Assembly: GCA_009602725.1 (NCBI GenBank)
Contig: WELB01000035.1
Coordinates: 270,115-287,831, forward strand
Direction: 5' to 3'
DNA length: 17,717 bases
Source of the DNA: Spirogloea muscicola
Lineage: Eukaryota; Streptophyta; Zygnematophyceae; Spirogloeales; Spirogloeaceae
Shown here: piece by piece, positions 9,081 through 17,717 of the stretch
How the letters are laid out: each line of letters starts with the position of its first letter
Numbering within the stretch: position 1 is the first letter of the stretch
Position numbers and translations under genes: made by a program
The notes under the pieces: model-generated
What the model was told of the DNA's origin: nothing
Seen by the model: the letters and a program-made list of their open reading frames with translations, nothing else
The model's database searches: none

Positions 9081-10363
9081 TCACAGCTCCTCTTTATAAG
9101 CGGCTGCTTTCTTCTGGACTTGACCAAGGAGCTCTTGTATGCCGTTTACCAGCTTCTGCACATCTGCAGATGCAACTCTCAAAGCATCCCCCATAAAATT
9201 TCCAGACTCCAGCTCAGCTTTTACAGAGTGAACGACATCTCCAACTGGTCCCTGTGAGGAATTAAAAAATGATCAATTTTACGCTTCTCTCTTACACACA
9301 TGGCAAGCATTTATGCAGTGATCCCTCCAGTAAGGTTACACATCAATAAGCTGGTCTGTGATACATGCGAATGGCAAGAGCGGCCCACCATGTGTTGAAA
9401 GATGCTCGAAAGATCTCCAAATAGCATTTTCGAGACCTTGTTCACTTTCTCCTTGTTCTCATTGAACCACTGCTGCTTGTCAAGGTTTGTGGCAAGGTGT
9501 GCTGTCTCCTTCAGTATGTCACCCAGGTCCTGTGCATACTGTACTGTCCTCTGGGCTGCGCTGACCTTTGGACGGCCAAACCAGGCGCTCGAAGCATATG
9601 CCCATGCAACCTGGCTGGCTGCGCGCCAGGCGCCCCAAGGGGTCCACACTGGCGCCCACCCTGATGTCCACCCGCTATTGGCATACCCCTGGATCCTCGT
9701 TGCACCTGATTGCCAGCACTAGCCCCCACATGGAGCCTTCAGCAACAACCTGGAGCTGTGAGAGCTCTTGTGCCGTGGTGGCGATTGCCACCACAAGACG
9801 ACGACCTCTAGATTCTAAAGATGCTGCCTAAGTGTCAATTCAGCAAATTCTACAGTGCAGATGCAGATGTACAGTTTGTTTATTGCCACATTAAACGAGC
9901 CCGATGCAGCCAAGATGGCAGATTCGGGGCGGCTTCGTCCAAAATCATGCACTCCTTGGCTGCAGCTGCTCGGGCAAGGAGCCGCACCTTCGTAGTCACC
10001 GCGTGCCCGCTTCTCTTCGGCCACCTTGTAGAGGATGGTGTGCAGCGCGCCTGAGACGCTTGTAATGCTGCGCACGGTGCGGTAGTGGTCCAGCGCCGCG
10101 CGCGGGCCCTGCAGCGACCGCTTGGACGGCAAGAAGAGCCGTCAACGCGGCAGACTGGCGGGCGGCGACGGCAGTCCGCCGCCAGCGTGCCGGCGCTCAT
10201 CCGGTAAGCCAGGTCTGGCCAGTCGAGCTGCAGCGGGGGTGGGTGGTCCGACCTCGAGCCAAGAACCCCACTCGTTGGCGGCGGCGGCGCCGCCTGCGAG
10301 GCCCAGGAGCAGAAACGCCGCCGCGGCGACAGCGGCGGCGGGCGGCGGCGCGGCGCGTGCCAT
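9081..10363 (-). CDS. Unrecognised 245-aa protein with signal peptide and helical body
   Basis: Minus-strand exons 10253-10363, 9988-10108, 9706-9814, 9389-9614 and 9081-9251 join in frame to 738 bases (245 aa plus stop). The intron phases (0, 1, 2, 0) agree at every join. The N terminus has a basic start, then an Ala/Leu-rich hydrophobic core at about residues 9-28 ending near Ala-Ala-Ala-Asn, then NEWGSWLE: a classical signal peptide (ER or lumen), or a membrane anchor. The body is helical: RAALDHYRTVRSITSVSGAL, HTILYKVAEEKRARGDY, VAIATTAQELSQLQVVAEG, VSAAQRTVQYAQDLGDILKE, KQQWFNENKEKVNKVSKMLF and DALRVASADVQKLVNGIQEL, ending KKAAAYKEEL. This end resembles a KDEL-type signal only loosely (EEL), so I claim no ER retention. 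The donors after exon 1 (GTCGGA) and exon 4 (GTGGGC) are weak. No family is recognised and I infer no function. The 3' two exons are the safest part. Confidence 0.62.
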
Positions 10364-10768
10364 GGCCGCAGGGTATGAAGTGTACCGCTAGACTGCGCCG
10401 CGCCACGCAGGCGGGGCGGCTGATCCAGATGGCAAGCTGGGCTTCACTGGCGCAACGCCGCTAATGCCGTCGCGCCGTTCACATGGTGGCGGTGGACACC
10501 GCCTGCCTTTTGATTCGACTGGCAATCCATCGTCCTTTTGACGACCGAGGCGGTAGCCGAGGAGAAACGCCCCGTCGCGCCACCGCCTTTGCTTACTGGC
10601 AGCCGCTGGCCCCCACGCCAACGTGGCGGCCAGCCGAGGCCCCTGCGTAACCTGTCGGAAAGCCTCCGTTTCGGTCGTTTCGCCCGCTGGCACGGGCCTA
10701 CCTGATTGTGCCTAGGGCCGCATTCCCGGCCGTCATTACGCCAGTGGCCCCGTCATGTTGTTACCCAC

Positions 10769-10778
10769 TGGGCCCAAA
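10769..10778. promoter_or_regulatory. TGGGCCCAAA box, copy 1 (site II-like)
   Basis: TGGGCCCAAA includes a palindromic GGGCCC and the TGGGCC(C/T) core known in plants as the site II element, bound by TCP-type factors in promoters of housekeeping genes. A second identical copy starts 29 bases downstream. Assigning it to TCP-like factors in this alga is inference. Confidence 0.5.
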
Positions 10779-10797
10779 AGGACGTGAGCTCTTCCAA

Positions 10798-10807
10798 TGG
10801 GCCCAAA
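10798..10807. promoter_or_regulatory. TGGGCCCAAA box, copy 2 (site II-like)
   Basis: Second identical ten-base copy, 29 bases from the first and 85 bases before the candidate fibrillin ATG. Two same-orientation copies this close are typical of paired site II elements. Confidence 0.5.
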
Positions 10808-10891
10808 CGGTGTTACGAGTGCAACGCCGGGGGTGTGACGCCAAGGGCAGATCAGTCCACCTGCCGACGACACCCCGCCGCGAGTGATACG

Positions 10892-10903
10892 ATGTTGATC
10901 GCC

Positions 10904-10941
<38 letters not shown>

Positions 10942-13686
10942 CCTTCCGGCGGCTCGGGCGCCCCGCGAGGCGCGTGCCCGACTGAGCAGCAGCAGCTTCG
11001 GCGGGGCGAGGCAGTCCCCGCGCAGCCGCGGGAGACAGGCGGAGAGGTTCATGAGCTCCCCTTGTGCCTTGCAGCGTGTGCCCCTGCATCGGACAGCGCT
11101 TCCGCTCGCGCCTCGCAGCACGCAGGCCCCTCATCCTACCGCCGCATCCACGCGTGCGGCAGAGGATTATATTGTCAGCTTCTCCTGCTCCCCCACCTCC
11201 TCACCTCTCACTGGCACTCGGCCCGTGTCTCTCTCCTTTACACAATGTGCCTTCTGCAGCAGCTGTGCGGCTTCAGGCCAACCATCTCTGCGACCGTCAC
11301 TTGTCTCCGCAAAGTAAGCCCTCACAAAGTGCACAATGAGTTGCACTCACAAACCGTATTCAGATTCACTTAGGCAGGTCTACCTAGGCAGGTTTACTCT
11401 GTCATGCTAGAGAGAGTCACATCGAGTCATGACTTATAGCCAAGTACCTCCAGGTGAGGAAGCAAGCACGCATTGTCCTTCAGGCTGCTGATGACCATCG
11501 AAGCGACCATCAAAGGACTGCCAGTTGAGTTACATTTGTCTGCATGCACGTTGTGTCTCATAGGGAGCAGAGAAGGGAACCGAGGGTGGTAAAGAGCTTC
11601 TGTGCAGCAACCTCGAAGAGGTACAGCTCAAATGCCCCTCTCAGACTTGGATTATACGTTTTAGGGTCTTCCTTGTGCTTCTGCTGAGATGGTAAGTGCT
11701 GCTTGACTAGCTTAAGATTCTCACTCTAGCCTTCTTTTGTTGCTGTGCAGTACTCAAGAGGCAGCTGTTGCAACTCCAGCAGCTGCAGGTCGCTTCATCT
11801 ACAATGTGATATGACTTGAACATCTCAGGAGCTCAGCATTACAGTCCACTTTTTGCTATTCACAGACGTCTCTTTACCAGGAAAGCTAAAGCACGGCATC
11901 AAGTAGGAAATATGCTATTGTGCACACAACTATGGGGGATGAGACCTTGCTGCATGAGTCCAAACCAATCACTCAAATTTGTCAGTGGATCAAGTGAAGT
12001 AGTCACAACTGAACTAAGAACAAAGTTTACTGCCGATTATGATTGTTAAATCCAGGTGAACGTGCCGAGTTGAAGGAGAAGCTGGCCTCGTTACTAGAGC
12101 AGACCGACGGCAACTTGACTGATGAATCACTGGCTGGTGATAGACACGATGATAACGACGACTTGAGAATCAGATCAATGTCAAATTCGCTATCTTGTCC
12201 TCGTGTCCTTGCTTTCCTCACACACAATCTGTCTTACTTGATCGGATTGCTTACATGGTGTGAAGGCTGTAGTATTCGAGTGCCAGTGAAGATATCAGGA
12301 TGATACTCAACCTGGTGCATGAACTTCTTACTTTCCCTTCCCACAGTCATAGCCTCACTTGAGAAGTTAAATCCAAATCCAGAGCCAACAAATTTTCCAG
12401 AACTCTTCACCGGCCACTTCCAGCTGCTAAATAGTAGCATGCAGGTAAGACGTGCTTCTGCAAGTCATTCTGTCCTGGCCAATAACTTGTCTCTGGTTGC
12501 GTACCTGCCTGTGCCCCTTTGTTACTTAGTCACAGACTTTATACTTGCAGCAGCATGTCGTACCTTTAGCTATCCACTTCAAGGCTGCAGCTTTGGGCTA
12601 ATTTGCACTTTGAGGAGAATAAGAAGCTAGCCTTTGCAAGGTCCTGTTTTGCCTTTGAAGTGACTGACAGCAGTCTGGTCATTCGCATGCCCAAACATCT
12701 CACCCTTCACACGAAAGAGCTACTGATGCAGGGAGTGCTCTACAGAGGTGCTATTATCACATTGGGTCGAGCCACCTTCAACACTTTCAGACCAAATGAA
12801 CTGAAGATATGCATGAGGGAGGTCAGCACCACATGCGTTTATACTCATGGTTAGATGCAGAAGCAGTGGGGGGATTTCAGCTTGCCTGCTTCATCGAGCC
12901 AGCAGTCATACATGTGTCACGTCATCTAGTCTTCCAACAAGTGTGCACATAAGCATTGGAATGACAAAGGCAGCTCTTACATGGGGATACTTGACACATT
13001 GGATATAACAAGGTGTTCACAGGTTTACAATGACGTGGGCATGGCAAGGACTGGACAATATGATGTGACACTGCCGTTCACCATAGTTGAGCAAGGTCAA
13101 CCTCCTCTTGATGGCCTGATTCTTAACAAGTGAGCATTCCCCGTCCAACATGGCAACTCTGTCACTGTTGTTGACAGGTGTCTTTTGTCTGCTGCAGCTT
13201 CAACCCTACTTGGCAGTATCTCGTCTTCATAGAAGAGGTCTCCTTACTGACAAAGTTGGCCACCTACTGCAATTCACATTAGTTCCAAGTTTAAGCGTGC
13301 CGCAGGGCAAGATATGACGTAGCTAGCCCCGGAAGGCTTAATGTGGTGTTTGAGAGCTCAGCCTTAGCACCAAGGCATCCCGAGAAGGACTTGAAGGCCT
13401 GGCTTGAGGTACGACTCCTATGGTGCTTATCACAGCTTGGATCGTGCATGGAGCTGTCCTTGTTCTGATGCAAGACTTGGCTCGCTGAAGCCCGTGCATG
13501 AACTTGCCCTCTCAGCTCTTCAAGGAGCGTAATCCCGACATGGACGACCAGGGTGTCTATGAAGCCAAATTGCCTCCTGCCAAGGGCTGGCTCGACTTGA
13601 CCTACCTAGATGATGACTACAGGATAACTCATGGCAACTTTGGTACAATAGTAGTTGTACAGCGAGTGCCGGAGCCGCTTGTGTGA
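10892..13686 (+). CDS. Plastid lipid-associated protein / fibrillin (PAP_fibrillin domain), 5' exons uncertain
   Basis: The supported exons are 11751-11788, 12056-12136, 12347-12444, 12570-12821, 13023-13129, 13198-13215, 13306-13408 and 13516-13686 (stop), all joined in frame. They open with AELKEKLASLLEQTDGNLTD and VIASLEKLNPNPEPTNFPEL plus FTGHFQLL. This is the PAP-fibrillin start: a helix, an 'LNP.P.Pt' turn, then the first strand 'l.G.w.Ll'. The middle has TLGRATFNTFRPNELK and RYDVASPGRLNVVFES. The domain ends with GWLDLTYLDDDYRITHGNFG and TIVVVQRV, the family's hallmark 'LD.tYLDd..RI.rg..G...V..r' end. Fibrillins are stromal or plastoglobule-associated lipocalin-like proteins of plastids. 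The N terminus is not settled. An ATG at 10892 begins an Ala-run, Arg/Ser-rich leader like a plastid transit peptide. A likely leader exon at 11260-11313 has a CTTCTGCAG acceptor and a GTAAGC donor. The stretch from 11454 encodes RKQARIVLQAADD, resembling a transit-peptide cleavage region. I could not join these in one frame with certainty. The donor at 12822 (GTCAGC) is weak. Confidence 0.82.
10901..10940. repeat. GCG trinucleotide repeat (poly-Ala)
   Basis: An almost pure GCG/GGC run. In the frame of the ATG at 10892 it encodes about 13 consecutive alanines at the start of the candidate transit peptide. Confidence 0.85.
11371..11398. repeat. Imperfect 14-base tandem duplication
   Basis: Two adjacent 14-base units, TAGGCAGGTCTACC and TAGGCAGGTTTACT, with two mismatches. 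They lie in non-coding sequence between leader-exon candidates of the fibrillin gene. Confidence 0.7.
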
Positions 13687-13972
13687 TGGTGTCTTGAGCA
13701 CAAAACCTGCACCGTTTTCCTTGCCTGGTCATATGTAGCATCGTAAGACGTGAGCTCCTACTTGAAGGGAACCGCTAATCCTAGTAGTTGAGCAAGCAAG
13801 CCAAAGCACAAAGAAGTGGCAATACAATTTCTCCTAATCCATGTACTGTGAGCAACATGCTCAGCAGGGTCAACTCAGCAGGGTCAACTGATTTTTTGTC
13901 AAATCAAGAGTCACAATAGACACCTTGAATCTAGTAGGAATAATGCAGACAGTAAAGAAGAGAAGTTGGCGG
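13687..13972. other. Short intergenic region between convergent fibrillin and SRP68 genes
   Basis: This 286-base gap must hold both 3' ends. It contains a perfect 14-base tandem duplication but no coding exon that I can see. Confidence 0.5.
13861..13888. repeat. Perfect 14-base tandem duplication
   Basis: The unit TCAGCAGGGTCAAC occurs twice head to tail with no mismatch, between the fibrillin and SRP68 stop codons. Confidence 0.85.
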
Positions 13973-16900
13973 TCATCTTCTCCAAAAGTTGAAGATGCCA
14001 GTGGTCTTCTTAGTTTCCTGCTTAGTCTTTTCGGACAGCGATGGAAACTCAATAGCATTGAAGGCCGTGTCGAGGACCATTGGCCTGCAGGGTACGGAGC
14101 GGAAGGGTGGGGGTATGCAAGCAATGAGGAATTGTGCCTGCTTCTGACTCGAAGTCACCTCCACTGCAGGGCGGTACTCATCAAGCAGGTCCATCAGGTA
14201 CTTTTTCTGCACCATCCAACAACAGCAGCACGAGGCCCAGGTGATGAGTATGCCTCTCCGCTGTGTGCGACCCATTACAACCCTCCTGACCTCCTTCGAT
14301 GAGAGGACTCTTCAGAGAGCAGGATGATGAACAGTAATCTCAAACATAAGCATGGACATGTGAGAGCTTCAGAACAAGCATACGAAAATATGAACATGTC
14401 CTAGTATACCACAGTGAGACGGAGCCACGGCAAAACAGCGAAAGGGCCTAAAAGCCCATAATGTACTTGCACTCTTGCAGGTGGCTGCAAGCGGTGGACA
14501 CCAGCATCAAGATGGCAGCCAGCCTTCAGAATGTGGGCTGAGTACCTGAGCACTTGAGGGAGCTCCTTGATCCGCAACAGATATGGACGCCACACCAGCC
14601 TGCGCAGCCTCCCGCGCGTGCGTCTCCTCGGCGCTGGCCAGTGCGTGAACTAGGCAACGCTGTCCTCGGCTCCTTGTTGCCAGGTCCTCGGCACTCTCAG
14701 CCTCTTCCTGCAATCAAGAATGGACTGTACCGATCACGCCTTCTGAACAATCTGTAGGTGCAAACATATCGTGCTGATGTTGTGCAGACAAGTACCGCTT
14801 GGTGGAGACCAATGAGAGGTGAAAGGGAAGCACCTGTGACATGTACATCAGACACGACTCGAGATACGAGCCACTGTAGTAAATGCCGATCTGGTGCGAT
14901 TGAGAGGCTGCTAAGCAGAGACAGATAGACCGCCCTAAACCGCTATACCCTAAATCGCCTGAGGCAGAGGCTCGCTGTCTGTCAACTGTCCATCTCCCTA
15001 CCATGGCTCGCTCGCCAAGTTGCCTGTACTCGGACAGGGCCGCAGCAGCGTGCTCGGCAGCGCGGTCAAAAAGAACGTATGCTTCCACATACTTGCTGGC
15101 CGTAGCGAAGGACTGTGCCAGATAAAAGCACCTGGTCCAGTCGTCCACTCAAAGGGCATCATGAAAATGTCAGCTGCCACGGCGCTGTCATCAGCACCAA
15201 GCCATGTGTCTGCAGTGTGACGAAATACAAGTGGCAGTAGGGGCCTACATCTTGCTGATTCTGATGAGCATAGAAGCTCAGCGCCACACCTTGCTGCCCT
15301 CAGGCGCGTACGCTTGGCCCTGAGGATGTCAGCATAGGCCGTCTCCTCAGGCCGCATCTCCCGGCCTGACGTGATGTTCTCCAGCAGGTCTGACACATTC
15401 TGCAAAGCAAAGCACGGGTCAACAGCAGCATTGCTCCTCGGCATGCCTCAGCCATGAGCCCGCAACAAGAAGTGGCCGATCAGACAGACGGTAAGTGAGG
15501 AGGCAAGACCTCGGTAAGGATGTCGTGGAGGCGGATGAGATCCTCGGGCTTGGCGGGCTTCTCGCCCTTGTCCTTGCTGCCGTCGTCCCCAGCCCGTCGC
15601 TCTCCGCCAATACCGCCACGGTGCTGCCGTTCCAGCCTCCGTCGGGTGCTGTCAGCCAGGAGCTCATTCCGGTCTGTGGTGCGCTGCAGCAGCAGCCCCG
15701 CCAGCGCCTTGCTCAGCGCCGTCAGCTCCTCCTTCACGTCCTCTGCACTCCCGGCTGCCACCTGCCAACAATCCCAACGAGTACTAGCACCTTACTAGCA
15801 ACGTTTACACAATCTGGCAAGCGGCACAAGCATTGTGAAGGCGTAACTAGATGGCAGGCCAGGGCTTGCCTGAATTAGTACATCAAATTTGCCCGTTTCG
15901 TTTGCCAGATGTCATCTTGGGCTTCAGACTAGCGTGCAAATTGCAAAGTCTAGGGCCCACGAACCAGATCGTCGCGTGTGTGTCGCTTGGCATCCTGGTA
16001 GGCAACAAAAATCTTGTCATAGAGGCCAAGTTGCCGCTCAAGGGCAGCATTCAGCCCCCCCTTCAGCTCCTGCTCCAGCTCCTGCCCTGCTCCAGAAACA
16101 AGCGCCGCACATATGCAACCGCCCTCAAAGCCCCATCTTCCTTTCTGGTGAGGTGGTCTACCGAGCATTCTGAGAATACCCGTGAAAATCTCACACTTTG
16201 ACCATTGCAGTGGTGCGCTTGCAGCAGCCCCACGCACCTCGCAAGATGCACACTCGCGTCTTTGCATTGCGCACAGGCAGCCTTGCGCCAAGCCACTCGA
16301 GCTCCATCATCGTGGTCGCCTGCTGCGACCGGGCCTCCTCCATGACCGCCTGATCAATTGCCAAGAGCGGGCAAACATTGAGCGACCACCCAACCACCAG
16401 GACGAGAGTATTGAGGGCGGGCACTCTGGCATTCAATGGCATGACGGCACATGGTGCTGACCCCTGACCTTGCTCCTGACCAGACTACAAGTTGTTATCA
16501 AGACATAGTGGGCTTGGGCATAGTCCATAAGTCATTGCCACTTCGGTCCCTTGGGCACACCTCGAGCTTGGACTGGAGGAGGTCGGAGCCCGGGCCACCC
16601 TCGCGGGGCGACCCCAGTGCCGAGAGGAGGCTGCCACCGGGGGTGGTGGCCGCTGTGCCGCTGTCGCCGCCATTGCCGTTGCTGCCGCCGCCGCCGCTGC
16701 CGCCCCCTCCGGCCTTGTAGCGGCAGTACCGGATGCTCGGCTCCAGCTCGTCGACCCGCTGCCTGCACCGCACCTGGTGCTCCACGTCGCCCACCTTGCC
16801 CAGCTGCTCATACACCTTCCTGGCACAGGCACGGCAGCGGCGGAGGCGGCGGCGGCGTTGGTGGTGAGCATCTGTCCTCGGCAGAATGGCAATGCCCTCA

Positions 16901-17548
16901 GTGGGAGCACAGCCGTGGAGGCAGACCTGGCGCGCACGAAGCGGCCGATCGCGGCGTCCCAGTCGGTCTCCTTCTCCAGAAGGTAGTTGCCCCACAGGTA
17001 CGACGCGTAGGCCTCCCGAGCCAGGGCCAGTGGTGGCAGCGTCAGGCGGCGCTACGGCAAGAGCCGCATTGGCGGCGGCGGCGGCGGCGGCGGCGGCACT
17101 CACCTCGGCCTCCAGTGCGGTGCGGGAGTCGGCGCGGTCGGCGCTGAGGGCGGCAAAGAGGCCCGCCCACTTGGCGGCCTTGGCGAGGCGGGCGACGAGG
17201 TGCGCCTGCTGGCGCGGCATCGGGCCGCCCTCCACGGCCTTGAGCTCCATGGCGTAGGCCCACGCGCGCTCCGCGCAGTACAGCGGGATGTGCAGGAACC
17301 TGACCCACGACGCCCACGACCACCATAAGGGATTTCAATTAGGGATTCAATTACGGTGTGGCTGGCGGTGCACTGACAGTGCTTCCAAAGGCGACCGAGC
17401 AGCGGCAGCCATGGTGAGGGGGGTGGATCAGCGGTACCTGGAGTCGGTAATGGTGACGGGCTCGACGGCGCGCCGCACGTACTTGCCGCGGCCGTGCAGG
17501 AACTTGAGCGAGCGGTAGAGCCGGCGCAGCCGCGAGCAGCAGTACCGC
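13973..17548 (-). CDS. SRP68: Signal recognition particle subunit SRP68 (5' end beyond the right edge)
   Basis: Eleven minus-strand exons are visible: 17438-17548, 17104-17299, 16927-17012, 16561-16819, 16238-16349, 15965-16086, 15510-15761, 15312-15399, 15002-15147, 14546-14707 and 13973-14206 (stop). All phases agree and they encode 589 residues. Conserved landmarks in order: YCCSRLRRLYRSLKFLHG (RNA-binding start), ERAWAYAMELK, YLWGNYLLEKETDWDAAIGR, RVDELEPSIRYCRYKAG, ATTMMELEWLGARLPVRNAK, LLQRTTDRNELL, KPEDLIRLHDILTE, RCFYLAQSFATASKYVEAYV and PCRPMVLDTAFNAIEFPSL near the C terminus. SRP68 forms a heterodimer with SRP72 on 7SL RNA. Its N-terminal TPR-like domain bends the RNA, and its C-terminal part binds SRP72. 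After RYCRYKAG there is a Gly/Ser/Asn-rich insert not found in the human protein. Several donors are non-consensus (GTTCGT, GTACGC, GTCTTG), but each is fixed by alignment to the family. The N-terminal exon or exons lie past base 17717. Confidence 0.94.
17071..17097. repeat. GGC trinucleotide repeat in an SRP68 intron
   Basis: Nine uninterrupted GGC units inside the intron between SRP68 exons 17104-17299 and 16927-17012. The repeat sits next to the donor side of that intron. Confidence 0.85.
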
Positions 17549-17717
17549 CTGGCGAAGCCGAAGCAGGAAGGGGGGAAAGGAGGGAGGGGTGAGATGGAGG
17601 CAGCCCGGCTTCAGCGCCAGGCGCTTGTGGTGGCAAGAGCGGGGAGTTATGAAGGCAAAGGTTGGAGGGAGGCAGGTGGGCTGGAGGGTGGCCCGAGGGG
17701 GGGGAAGGGGGGGAAGG
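17549..17717 (-). other. SRP68 intron running off the window
   Basis: On the minus strand this stretch is strongly C/T-rich and ends CTTCGGCTTCGCCAG at the acceptor of the first visible SRP68 exon. I see no further SRP68 coding sequence in it, so the N-terminal exon is outside. Confidence 0.6.

Larger units (their letters stand above)
10364..10891. promoter_or_regulatory. Divergent promoter region between the 245-aa gene and the fibrillin gene
   Basis: About 530 GC-rich bases between two divergent gene starts. Both strands carry open frames, but none is protein-like. The region contains the duplicated TGGGCCCAAA box listed separately. Confidence 0.5.

Noticed and set aside
9880-10200. Minus frame with DWPDLAYRMSAGTLAAD, and a possible separate short gene ending SWLHRARLMWQ
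   Set aside because: Including these needs introns of 25 and 28 bases. Treating them as intronic gives one 245-aa gene with normal introns and consistent phases.
15764-15964. A missing SRP68 exon between 15965 and 15761
   Set aside because: On a first pass the family motif with RNE.. seemed absent, but it is present in the exon at 15510-15761 (RTTDRNELL), so no exon is missing.
16485-17147. Long Arg/Ser/Pro-rich frames on both strands over SRP68
   Set aside because: They are other-frame shadows of SRP68 exons whose frame is fixed by strong family matches and matching intron phases.
1-17717. CRISPR arrays, insertion sequences, tRNA or rRNA genes, bacterial operons
   Set aside because: No regularly spaced repeats, terminal inverted repeats, transposase-like frames or RNA-gene landmarks were seen. 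The intron-rich genes are eukaryotic.

Overview
The window reads as nuclear DNA of a green alga, most likely a chlorophyte of the trebouxiophyte type; that assignment is inference. The genes are broken by spliceosomal introns, mostly about 90-370 bases with GT..AG ends that keep the reading frame. Gene starts are rich in GC, with GCG/GGC repeats, and introns and gene ends are poorer in GC. The best-recognised products are closest to plant-type families (a plastid fibrillin, a plant-style Moco-sulfurase-like protein, a plant-length RPA3). Nothing looks prokaryotic, viral or like a transposon.

Layout, left to right: (1) + strand, 186-2293, a PLP-fold Moco-sulfurase-like protein without a MOSC domain. 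(2) - strand, 3022-4666, a complete five-exon HEI10/CCNB1IP1 RING protein (278 aa), the meiotic crossover factor. (3) - strand, 5761-6708, an unrecognised four-exon 199-aa protein. (4) - strand, 6916-7296, a tentative small single-span membrane protein. (5) - strand, 7591-8163, a doubtful GC-rich reading frame whose ATG overlaps the ATG of the next gene. (6) + strand, 8162-8761, a complete three-exon RPA3/RFA3 (108 aa). (7) - strand, 9081-10363, an unrecognised five-exon 245-aa protein with a signal peptide. (8) + strand, about 10892-13686, a PAP/fibrillin plastid-lipid-associated protein with an 18-base micro-exon; its 5' exons are uncertain. (9) - strand, 13973 to beyond the right edge, SRP68, with eleven exons visible and the N terminus outside the window.

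The genes do not form a pathway; this is an ordinary mix of nuclear housekeeping genes, arranged partly as convergent pairs (genes 1/2, 6/7, 8/9) and one divergent pair (7/8) that shares a promoter region with two identical TGGGCCCAAA boxes. The functional roles are meiotic crossover designation (HEI10), ssDNA binding in replication, repair and recombination (RPA3), co-translational targeting to the ER (SRP68) and plastid lipid or plastoglobule biology (fibrillin). All exon borders were derived by hand from frame continuity, splice dinucleotides and remembered family sequences. No alignment or RNA evidence was available.
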